From Anaerolineales bacterium (lineage in GTDB: Bacteria; Chloroflexota; Anaerolineae; 4572-78; NAK82): 36,461 nt of DNA. The position numbers were made by a program, and so were the translations under genes. The notes under the pieces are model-generated. The model was not told the DNA's origin. It ran no database searches and worked only from the letters and a program-made list of their open reading frames with translations. This document shows, in pieces, positions 30,066 through 36,461 of this stretch. The stretch spans positions 3,359-39,819 of the forward strand of contig JAHELX010000002.1 of assembly GCA_024643945.1 (NCBI GenBank), written 5' to 3'. The number at the start of each line of letters is the position of its first letter. Within the stretch, counting starts at the first letter, position 1.

Positions 30066-31793
30066 GTGATCCGAGACGACCTCATCCAATTGATTGAAAA
30101 AGCCATCAAGACGGCACAGAAGAAGCGTGACTTACCCAAATTCGAGCTGCCTCTGGTGACGATTGAGCGCCCCAAAGACGAGACCCACGGCGATTATGCC
30201 ACCCCTGTCTGTTTGGGCATGGCTCGGCTGGCACGTATGGCCCCGGTCAAGATCGCTGAAAAGGTAATTGCTCATATGGAGCGTCCAGACTACGTGGGCT
30301 TGGTGGAGGTAGCCCATCCAGGCTTTATCAATATCACCCTGTCGGACGCATGGGTAGCGGCGCGGGTGGAGACGATTTTGCAAGAAGGGGAACGTTTTGG
30401 CCACGTGAATCTGGGGAAGGGTCGGCAGGTGCAGGTGGAATACATCAGCGCCAACCCAACCGGCCCGTTAACCTTTGGCTCCGGTCGCAACGCGGTGCTG
30501 GGAGATACCCTGGCCAATGTGCTGACCGCCGCTGGCTGGCAGGTGGAACGGGAATATTACGTGAACGACATCGGCACCCAGATAGAGATTTTCGCTTCAA
30601 GCCTCTATGCCCGCTACGCCCAGGCCTTAGGCCAGGACGAACCGTTACCCGAAGGTGGTTACCCTGGCCATTACCTGGTCGAGATGGGAGAGGCGATCGC
30701 TGCCGAATTCGGTGACCGGTTTTTGAGGATGGACCGCGCCGAGGCAATCAAGGCCTTGCGGGCCGAAGGCCTCGAGCGTATGCTGACCGGCATCAAAGCC
30801 GACGCCGGGGCCCTGGGCATTCGCTTCGATTGCTGGAAATCAGAGCAAAGTCTGTACGACGATGGCACTTATGGCTCGGTGTTTAACAAGCTCAGCGCTG
30901 ATGGCTGGCTCGTTCATCGAGAGGGGGCTATCTGGTTCAAAGGTGACTCGGAGAGCCACCAGCATAGTGAGACAAAGGGGGATATAGAGGAGGAAGATCA
31001 GCGGGGAAAGAATCTAGAGGACAAGGACAACGTCGTCGTCCGTTCCGATGGCCGGCCAACTTACTTCGCCTCCGACATCGCTTACGTGTGGGATAAGCTC
31101 GTCACGCGGGGCTTCGACTGGGCTATCTACGTGTGGGGCGCTGACCATCAAGGTCATGTGCCACGTATGAAAATTGTCACTCGAGCGCTGGGCCTGGACC
31201 CCGATCGGGTGACCTTCATCCTCTACCAGCTTGTTACCCTCAAACGGGGGGGTGAGTTGGTGCGTATGGGCAAGCGCGCTGGCGAGATCATCACGCTGCG
31301 CGAGGTGGTCGAGGAGATTGGCGCCGATGCCACCCGCTTTATGCTCCTCACCCGCTCCGCCGATAGCCAGATGGAGCTTGACCTGACGTTGGCCGTCCAG
31401 CAATCCAGCGAAAACCCGGTCTATTACGTGCAGTACGGCCACGCCCGCATTGCCAGCATTTTTCGCTATGCTCAAGAGCGGGGCGCGTCACTGGAAGGAG
31501 GTGACGTGAGCTTGCTGACTCATCCCGCTGAACAGGCTCTCATCCGGGAAATGATCCAACTGTCCGAAATCGTCGCTCTTTGTGCCGAGACGCTGAGCCC
31601 GCATCACCTCACCCACTACGCGCAAAAGCTGGCATCGGCTTTCCATTCCTTCTATAAGGAGTGCCGCGTCGTCTCCGACGACCCGACCCAGGCCGAGTTG
31701 AGCAAAGCTCGCCTCAAGTTGGTGTTGGCTGCCAAAACCGTCTTGGCTAACACTCTCCGCCTCATGGGGGTCTCCGCACCTGACGCGATGTGA
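30066..31793 (+). CDS. argS: Arginyl-tRNA synthetase with altered HIGH motif
   Basis: This 575-aa class I synthetase charges tRNA-Arg. The N-terminal tRNA-recognition domain (about 1-110), the YISANPTGPL segment, the DIAYVWDK region, the KMSKS-like RMGKR (400-404) and the C-terminal anticodon-binding helices are present. The HIGH motif position reads T136-F-G-S139 (LTFGSGRNAVLGD) in place of H-x-G-H, so both histidines are changed. There is also an acidic hydrophilic insertion (about 293-320, rich in Glu, Asp, Ser) between the AIWFK and VVVRSDG strands. GTG start with GAGG just upstream; ATG 2 bp earlier runs straight into a stop. It is probably the only essential ArgRS, since the gene is intact. 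Confidence 0.92.
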   Translation: MIRDDLIQLIEKAIKTAQKKRDLPKFELPLVTIERPKDETHGDYATPVCLGMARLARMAPVKIAEKVIAHMERPDYVGLVEVAHPGFINITLSDAWVAARVETILQEGERFGHVNLGKGRQVQVEYISANPTGPLTFGSGRNAVLGDTLANVLTAAGWQVEREYYVNDIGTQIEIFASSLYARYAQALGQDEPLPEGGYPGHYLVEMGEAIAAEFGDRFLRMDRAEAIKALRAEGLERMLTGIKADAGALGIRFDCWKSEQSLYDDGTYGSVFNKLSADGWLVHREGAIWFKGDSESHQHSETKGDIEEEDQRGKNLEDKDNVVVRSDGRPTYFASDIAYVWDKLVTRGFDWAIYVWGADHQGHVPRMKIVTRALGLDPDRVTFILYQLVTLKRGGELVRMGKRAGEIITLREVVEEIGADATRFMLLTRSADSQMELDLTLAVQQSSENPVYYVQYGHARIASIFRYAQERGASLEGGDVSLLTHPAEQALIREMIQLSEIVALCAETLSPHHLTHYAQKLASAFHSFYKECRVVSDDPTQAELSKARLKLVLAAKTVLANTLRLMGVSAPDAM

Positions 31794-31809
31794 GGAAATA
31801 TCTGCTAAG

Positions 31810-31893
31810 AGATTGTCTGAGAAGTCGTGGGGCCTGCCCGGGCAGCCTGGCCCATAGGTCCCCTTTGGGGAAAAGGCTGCCCCACTGTCAAAA
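31810..31893. repeat. Dispersed inverted-repeat element, copy C
   Basis: The ends TTGTCTGAGAAGTCGTGGGGC and the complement of CTTTTGACAGTGGGGC resemble the ends of copies A and B. The interior (31851-31874) carries the GGGGACCTATGGG word with flanking TTTTCCCCAAA in reverse, identical over 24 bp to 3509-3532. Confidence 0.7.
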
Positions 31894-31895
31894 GC

Positions 31896-31930
31896 AGAAG
31901 GGTGTCGGTGGGGGGAACCGACACCCTTCT
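31896..31930. repeat. 13-bp perfect stem-loop after argS
   Basis: Arms AGAAGGGTGTCGG (31896-31908) and their complement (31918-31930) enclose a G-rich 9-nt loop. Could act as argS terminator, but no T-tract follows. Confidence 0.65.
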
Positions 31931-32069
31931 CTAACAAGGAGGCAGAAAGACCGACTGGCAAGCTGGGGGGGAGTCTGCCAGCCAGTCAATGCCATGACTC
32001 AACTTGTGTACATTTTCACACGCCAGTATACACCGGAATCGCAAATTTGTCAACTTCGGAATTTGAGAG

Positions 32070-32253
32070 GGGTCTGTCCCAAAAATTAGGCGAGTTTTTG
32101 CACTTTACCCTCCCGGAGCAAAGCCCCCCCACGGGGCAGGCTATTTATGAGAGCAAGTAGAACCTTTTGCAGGCCGATTGTGCCTGAAAGAAGCAGCCTG
32201 CCCCGTGGGGGGGCTTTGCTCCGGGAGGGTTTCCTAAAACTTGGGACAGACCC
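32070..32253. repeat. 184-bp palindromic element with nested inverted repeats
   Basis: Outer 13-bp arms (GGGTCTGTCCCAA at 32070-32082 and its complement 32241-32253) enclose 36-bp perfect inner arms (32107-32142 and 32195-32230). 34 bp of the inner arm recur at 24425-24458. No transposase or ORF is inside, so it looks like a non-autonomous element (MITE-like). It lies just upstream of the promoter of the PPOX gene. Confidence 0.9.
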
Positions 32254-32267
32254 ATTTGAGAGGTTCA

Positions 32268-32297
32268 TTGACTTGTTGGCTTATTGACCTGTATAAT
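32268..32297 (+). promoter_or_regulatory. Promoter of the PPOX-fold gene
   Basis: TTGACT and a perfect TATAAT are 18 bp apart. The transcript would start near 32304, which excludes a start codon at 32284 and supports the ATG at 32332. Confidence 0.75.
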
Positions 32298-32331
32298 GTT
32301 GTCTGCCAGTGGCTCTAAATTGGAGGATGTC

Positions 32332-32853
32332 ATGTCTCAACCCTTTGCGCCGGATGAATTGATTGCTATGCGCCGCGCGGATCGTGCCATTACCGACGAT
32401 GCTGAGATCGCGGACCTATTGCGCCGGGCCGACATCTGTCGCATCGCTACCTCGGTGAACCACCAGCCTTTCATCAGCGCCAACACCTTTTGGTACGACG
32501 GCGAGCGCATCTTCTTTCACACGGCCGACGAGGGTCGCACCATAACGAACGTACGACAAAATCCTCGCATTTGCCTGGAGGTGGATTGGCGCGGCCGGTG
32601 GTTGCCAGCTAAAACCGCTCTGGCCTTCAGCGTTGAGTACACGGGGGTCGTAGTTTTCGGTCGAGCGCATCTATTGGAAGACTCTGCCGAAAAGGAGCGA
32701 GCACTTCAGGGTCTTCTCGACAAATACTTCCCCGACGTAAAGCCAGGGGTTGACTATCGGCCTATCGCTCCGGAGGAGCTGGCTAAAACAGCCGTTTTTG
32801 CTGTAGAAATCGAAGCTTGGAGTGGCAAGCGCAAGATAGCACCTTCGACATAG
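32332..32853 (+). CDS. Pyridoxamine 5'-phosphate oxidase (PPOX)-fold flavoprotein
   Basis: This 173-aa protein looks like a small flavin-binding split-barrel of the PPOX/NimA-like type: RRADRAITDDAEIADLLRRADICRIATSVNHQPFISANTF at the start, FFHTADEGRTI and the central VDWRGRW... EYTGVVVFGRA strands. It likely binds FMN, F420 or heme and reduces or detoxifies a small molecule. GGAGG is 5 nt before the ATG; an earlier TTG lies in the promoter. It precedes the ABC exporter by 23 bp and shares a promoter with it. Confidence 0.85.
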   Translation: MSQPFAPDELIAMRRADRAITDDAEIADLLRRADICRIATSVNHQPFISANTFWYDGERIFFHTADEGRTITNVRQNPRICLEVDWRGRWLPAKTALAFSVEYTGVVVFGRAHLLEDSAEKERALQGLLDKYFPDVKPGVDYRPIAPEELAKTAVFAVEIEAWSGKRKIAPST

Positions 32854-32876
32854 TAGTTTTTTAGTGGAGGATTGTG

Positions 32877-34847
32877 ATGTTTCATGGTGGTAGTTGGTGG
32901 TCCTATATTCGATACGATGAGAAAAAAGATCGGCCGCAGGTCAGCCGTGAGCTGTTGCTACGGGTGATACAGATAGCACGGCCTTATTGGGTACAGGCGA
33001 TGATCATGCTGGTCGCGATTTTGATTGTCTCTTTGCTGGGTCTTATCCCACCGCTGCTTATCCGGGCCTTGATTGATAAGGCGCTTCCGACGAAAGATAT
33101 AGCCCTTCTCAATCGGTTGGCTTTGGGGATGGTCGCCGTCCCTGTGCTCAGCGGGTTAATTGGGGCTGGTCAACGCTACCTTAGCGCGCGTATCGGCGAG
33201 GGGATAATTGCTGACCTGCGCCAGGCGCTCTATGCTCACATGCAACGTATGAGCCTGCGCTTCTTCACTCACACTAAAACCGGCGAGCTCATGAGCCGCC
33301 TGAACAACGATGTGGTCGGCGCCCAAAGCGCCGTGACCGGTACCTTTATTGACATTATCACCAACATCGTCACCCTGGCGACTACCCTGGCAATCATGAT
33401 CTCATTGGAATGGCGGTTGACCCTTTTAAGCATCTTCATCTTTCCTCTCTTCGTTCTGCCGGCCCGGCGGGTGGGGCGTGCGCTGCGTCGGATTGTGCGT
33501 CAGGCATTGGAGAAAAACGCCGAGATGAACGCAATGATGAACGAGACACTCAATGTGAGTGGGGCGCTGTTAACCAAACTCTTCGGCCGCCAGCCGGATG
33601 AAGTGGGCAAATTCACCCAGCGCAGCGACGATGTGCGCGACGTTGGCATCCGCAGGGCCGTGGTCGGGCGCTGGTTCTTCTTCAGCTTGAGCCTGGCCGG
33701 TGCCATTGGTACAGCGCTGGTCTTTTGGGCAGGGGGACATCTGGTCATTAGAGGCGTTTTCACCATCGGTAACATCGTCGCCTTCACCAGCTACCTGGCT
33801 CAGCTTTACGGACCGATGGCCTCGCTGACTAATGCCCGCGTCGAGTTCGCCCAGTCGCTGGTCAGCTTCGAACGCGTGTTTGAAGTGCTGGATTTGCCAG
33901 TGGAAATTGAGGACGCGTCTGGTGCGGTCGTCCTTGACCAGGCGAGGGGACATGTCCAGTTTAAGGATGTCTCCTTCAGCTACCTGGCCGCCGACGAGGT
34001 CGGAGCCTTTTTGCCCGGCGTGACTATTGCCAAATCAGTTTCTGAGAACGGGCACGACGGACAAGACGGCAGTCCCTCCAAAGATGATCGAAGTCTCTTC
34101 TCGGTGACTCGCGCCGCTGATCGTCGTTGGGCGGTGCGCCATGTAAGCTTCGAAATCAAGCCGGGACAACTGGCGGCGCTGGTCGGACCCAGTGGAGCAG
34201 GCAAAACAACCATCACCTACCTGCTTCCCCGACTCTACGACCCTACCGAAGGATGCATCAGGCTCGACGGGCACGATCTGCACCAGGTAACGATGGCCTC
34301 GCTGACACAGCAGATTGGCATGGTCACTCAAGAAACCTTTCTCTTTCACGACACGCTGCGTGCCAATCTGCTCTATGCGAAACCAGATGCCACGCAAGCT
34401 GAGATCGAAGCCGCCTGCCGCGCCGCCAATATCCACGACTTTATTGCCAGCCTACCTGATGGCTATGAGACGGGGGCTGGCGAGCGAGGCTATCGGTTGA
34501 GTGGTGGCGAGAAGCAGCGGGTAGCTATTGCCCGCGTCATTCTTAAAGACCCGCGCATCCTGGTACTGGATGAAGCCACCTCGTCCCTTGATTCGCAGAG
34601 CGAGGCACTCATCCAGGCCGCCCTGGAGCGGGTGATGCAAGGTCGTACCAGCCTGGTCATCGCCCACCGGCTGAGCACCATCCTGGCCGCCGACGTAATT
34701 CTGGTGATGGACCAGGGAGGTCTGGTGGAGCAGGGCACCCACGCCGAGTTGCTGGCCAGGGGCGGACTGTACGCTGATTTATACAACACCCAGTTTCGGC
34801 AGGGTGAACGTTTAGCAGTCAGCAACCAGCCACCAGCTAAAAGCTGA
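32877..34847 (+). CDS. ABC-type exporter, fused transmembrane and ATPase domains
   Basis: This 656-aa half-transporter has a six-span type-IV exporter membrane domain (about 20-330) and an ATPase domain with Walker A GPSGAGKTT (437-445), signature LSGGEKQR (541-548), Walker B ILVLDEATS with D565-E566, and H-loop H597 in IAHRLS. It probably works as a homodimer exporting a lipid, drug or peptide. Between the first ATPase strand (VSFSYLAADE) and the AVRHVSFEIKPG strand lies an inserted hydrophilic loop of about 45 residues (GHDGQDGSPSKDDRS), unusual for the family. ATG at 32877 has GGAGG 6 nt upstream. Probably co-transcribed with the PPOX gene; substrate unknown. Confidence 0.93.
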   Translation: MFHGGSWWSYIRYDEKKDRPQVSRELLLRVIQIARPYWVQAMIMLVAILIVSLLGLIPPLLIRALIDKALPTKDIALLNRLALGMVAVPVLSGLIGAGQRYLSARIGEGIIADLRQALYAHMQRMSLRFFTHTKTGELMSRLNNDVVGAQSAVTGTFIDIITNIVTLATTLAIMISLEWRLTLLSIFIFPLFVLPARRVGRALRRIVRQALEKNAEMNAMMNETLNVSGALLTKLFGRQPDEVGKFTQRSDDVRDVGIRRAVVGRWFFFSLSLAGAIGTALVFWAGGHLVIRGVFTIGNIVAFTSYLAQLYGPMASLTNARVEFAQSLVSFERVFEVLDLPVEIEDASGAVVLDQARGHVQFKDVSFSYLAADEVGAFLPGVTIAKSVSENGHDGQDGSPSKDDRSLFSVTRAADRRWAVRHVSFEIKPGQLAALVGPSGAGKTTITYLLPRLYDPTEGCIRLDGHDLHQVTMASLTQQIGMVTQETFLFHDTLRANLLYAKPDATQAEIEAACRAANIHDFIASLPDGYETGAGERGYRLSGGEKQRVAIARVILKDPRILVLDEATSSLDSQSEALIQAALERVMQGRTSLVIAHRLSTILAADVILVMDQGGLVEQGTHAELLARGGLYADLYNTQFRQGERLAVSNQPPAKS

Positions 34848-34882
34848 CACTTAAGAGCTCAAGACTCGAGCGTGGTACGCTG

Positions 34883-35614
34883 ATGGACGAGGAGCCTACT
34901 CATTGCCAGGGAGCATGGAAAAGGCCAGTGCTGCTGGGCCTGACTTTACTGGTGTTGATTGCGTTAGCTGTAGAGGTTTACAGTCACGTCTCCCTATTTG
35001 CTCCCCCGTTCGTGGCGTTTTTTGATCCCGGTCGCTTGCGAGCTCTGGTGATCGGCTGGGGTCCCTGGGGGGCGCTGGCGTTGATTGGCTTGCAGGTAGC
35101 TCAGGTGTTGCTGGCGCCGATACCAGGCCAAGTGCTGGGGCTGGTCGGAGGCTATGTATACGGCCCGTGGCTTGGCACCCTGATCAACATGACCGGCACG
35201 TTGATCGGCTCCGGAACTGCTATGTGGCTGGCCCGGCGTTTTGGCCGGCCGCTGATCCAGCGCTGGGTCTCCTCTGAGTGGTTGGACCGCCTGGACGGAT
35301 TGGCAAAGCGGCGCGGGCCGACGGTCTTCTTTCTCATCTTCCTCTTCCCCTTTCTCCCCGACGACGCCGCCTGCTTTGTGGCCGGGCTGTCGCCGCTGCC
35401 GCTGGGTGAGTTGTTGCTGCTGGTCCTGCTCGGCCGCCTGCCCGGCGTTTTCATCCCCAACTGGCTGGGTGCGCATGCGTCTGAGCTGAACGCTCGCCAA
35501 TGGATAGTCATTATCCTGCTGATGGTTCCCATCGCCGTCGCTTTTTGGCGTTGGCAGGAGGCGATTGAACGGTTCGTGCTACAACTTCTCGATCGGCTTT
35601 TGGGGCGGGAGTGA
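34883..35614 (+). CDS. TVP38/TMEM64 (DedA-like) membrane protein
   Basis: This 243-aa integral membrane protein has about five to six spans and the family core APIPGQVLGLVGGYVYGPWLGTL followed by GSGTAMWLARRFGRPL and FLFPFLPDDAACFVAG, usual for SNARE-associated/TVP38 proteins. Relatives are thought to move lipids such as undecaprenyl phosphate or phospholipids between leaflets. It is 35 bp after the ABC exporter, so probably in the same transcript. Start: ATG 34883 is plausible but the ribosome site is weak. Exact role unknown. Confidence 0.9.
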   Translation: MDEEPTHCQGAWKRPVLLGLTLLVLIALAVEVYSHVSLFAPPFVAFFDPGRLRALVIGWGPWGALALIGLQVAQVLLAPIPGQVLGLVGGYVYGPWLGTLINMTGTLIGSGTAMWLARRFGRPLIQRWVSSEWLDRLDGLAKRRGPTVFFLIFLFPFLPDDAACFVAGLSPLPLGELLLLVLLGRLPGVFIPNWLGAHASELNARQWIVIILLMVPIAVAFWRWQEAIERFVLQLLDRLLGRE

Positions 35615-35670
35615 TAGCTAACCAAAAATGAGAATATCTATACAAGGGGAGAATACATGGAATCATCCAG

Positions 35671-36090
35671 TCATGCGCCCGATGATGAAGCAGGTAGTGG
35701 TCGTCGCTTAACCAGGCCTGGTCCATCGCCGATGCGCAGCAACTCTATGCCGTCTTGACATATATTTTGGTAAAGCAAAGGTTGCAAGCTTCGTAGTTTG
35801 TTGAGGTGGGCCAGGCTCATTACGCTCACTGACAGGAAAACATCGTACTCATTCGACAAACGGGCAGCCAAGAAGCGAATCGGTTCATGCTCTCGCCAAT
35901 CATCGTGGCGAGTGATAATTAGCAGGTCTACATCGGAGTCTGGCTCTCGCTCATCCCGGGCAATGGAACCATAAAGCACAACCAGGAGAATAGTGCGGCC
36001 ATGGTCACGCTTCAGCCTCTCCAATAATTGCGTCAGAGCTAATCGTTCACTGGCCGATAGATCAAGTCCTTGAAGCAAAACGTCCTTCAT
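35671..36090 (-). CDS. MNT-type minimal nucleotidyltransferase (HEPN partner, antitoxin-like)
   Basis: This 139-aa protein has the minimal nucleotidyltransferase active-site pattern VVLYGSIARDEREPDSDVDLLII, with G-S-x10-D-x-D. In related pairs (MntA with HepT) it adds AMP to a HEPN ribonuclease and neutralises it. It is the second gene of a pair with an overlapping ATGA: the HEPN gene stop ends at 36087 and this start is 36090. The C-terminal tail (about 120-139) is Pro/Ser-rich. A toxin-antitoxin role is inferred from the pairing, as not all such pairs are toxins. Confidence 0.85.
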   Translation of the reverse strand: MKDVLLQGLDLSASERLALTQLLERLKRDHGRTILLVVLYGSIARDEREPDSDVDLLIITRHDDWREHEPIRFLAARLSNEYDVFLSVSVMSLAHLNKLRSLQPLLYQNICQDGIELLRIGDGPGLVKRRPLPASSSGA

Positions 36091-36461
36091 TGCGTGCCTG
36101 TGCTTTTCAGATAATTCTCTACCCGATCCACAAACCGTTGTGCCTCATGCAGTCGCTTCAGGGCCAACTCACGATTGACAAGAGGGACTAATTCGTAGTC
36201 GCTCTCCTGGCGGGCGTCGAAACCGACTCCCAAAATGTCGCCAAATTCAGCCTCGATCAGGCCAGTCTTAATAAAGCGCTCACGGAAGGCAGAGATGACC
36301 CCTGAATGTTTGCTGCGTGCAATGCCAATACTAGCCAACAAACCACTGACAGCATAAAACATCGCATAGTAGCAACGACTAATGGCTACCGCGTAAAGTT
36401 CTTCACGAATGTTTACTTCAACAGCTCGTAGCTCCTCTCGGGCCCGGACGAGGTACGGTTG
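36087..36461 (-). CDS. HEPN-domain protein, 5' end cut by window edge
   Basis: The frame stays open to the right edge, beyond an internal ATG at 36362: the residues before it (RAREELRAVEV, then AVAISRCYYAMFYAVSG) are the first HEPN helices, so the true start lies outside the window. The rest shows the family segment SKHSGVISAFRERFIKTG. HEPN proteins are often RNases (R-x4-6-H motif) and pair with MNT nucleotidyltransferases, the next gene. A clear catalytic R-x4-H was not seen in the part available, only ARSKH, so nuclease activity is uncertain. Confidence 0.85.
   Translation of the reverse strand, partial: QPYLVRAREELRAVEVNIREELYAVAISRCYYAMFYAVSGLLASIGIARSKHSGVISAFRERFIKTGLIEAEFGDILGVGFDARQESDYELVPLVNRELALKRLHEAQRFVDRVENYLKSTGTQ

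Noticed and set aside
32070..32253. Complete insertion sequence
   Set aside because: Only 184 bp with no transposase ORF; treated as non-autonomous palindromic element.

Overview
The window is about 36.5 kb of GC-rich bacterial chromosome, coding on both strands. The best guess for the source is an anaerobic bacterium of the Chloroflexota (Anaerolineae-like). This is an inference from three things: a bacterial-type acetyl-CoA synthase (with the long N-terminal domain), intergenic spaces full of hairpins and short dispersed repeats, and a PD40-glycosidase lipoprotein. No rRNA or tRNA gene was seen, so taxonomy is not proven.

Positions 1-14411, all minus strand, form a Wood-Ljungdahl / CO-metabolism block. 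One unit has its own promoter and encodes a CooC-type nickel-insertion ATPase, a tungsten-type aldehyde:ferredoxin oxidoreductase and a PAS-LuxR regulator. After 316 bp with tandem 9-bp repeats and palindromes comes a second unit: an HTH-HMA fusion regulator, CO dehydrogenase (acsA), acetyl-CoA synthase (acsB), two separate CBS-domain genes, both corrinoid iron-sulfur protein subunits (acsD, acsC), and the ferredoxin-ASKHA reactivator of the corrinoid protein (acsV, cut by the left edge). Together these make and maintain the carbonyl branch. The methyltransferase acsE and the methyl-branch genes are not in the window. The CBS pair, the Cys-less HMA regulator and the Cys/His-rich PAS protein are candidate regulators not explained by the textbook pathway.

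Positions 14697-20996 hold the classical origin-proximal block, also on the minus strand: DUF2283 protein, parB, parA, a PfkB-type sugar kinase, jag/khpB, yidC, yidD, rnpA and rpmH (the last found by hand, with a near-consensus promoter), then a cold-shock gene. dnaA is not beside rpmH. About 580 bp without a convincing protein gene lies there instead.

Positions 21293-35614 are mostly plus-strand housekeeping and accessory genes: nicotinate phosphoribosyltransferase-like protein, cupin, (minus) moeA, PD40-glycosidase lipoprotein, YfcE-type phosphoesterase, proA, SDR oxidoreductase, argS, a PPOX-fold flavoprotein, an ABC exporter and a TVP38/DedA-type membrane protein. moeA probably supplies the Mo/W cofactor used by the aldehyde oxidoreductase. 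Between moeA and the lipoprotein gene lies a candidate small structured RNA with its own promoter, terminator-like hairpin and a CRP/FNR-like operator. The right end carries a HEPN-nucleotidyltransferase pair, cut by the window edge.

Intergenic regions contain at least three families of dispersed inverted repeats. One family appears to have entered the signal-peptide region of the lipoprotein gene.
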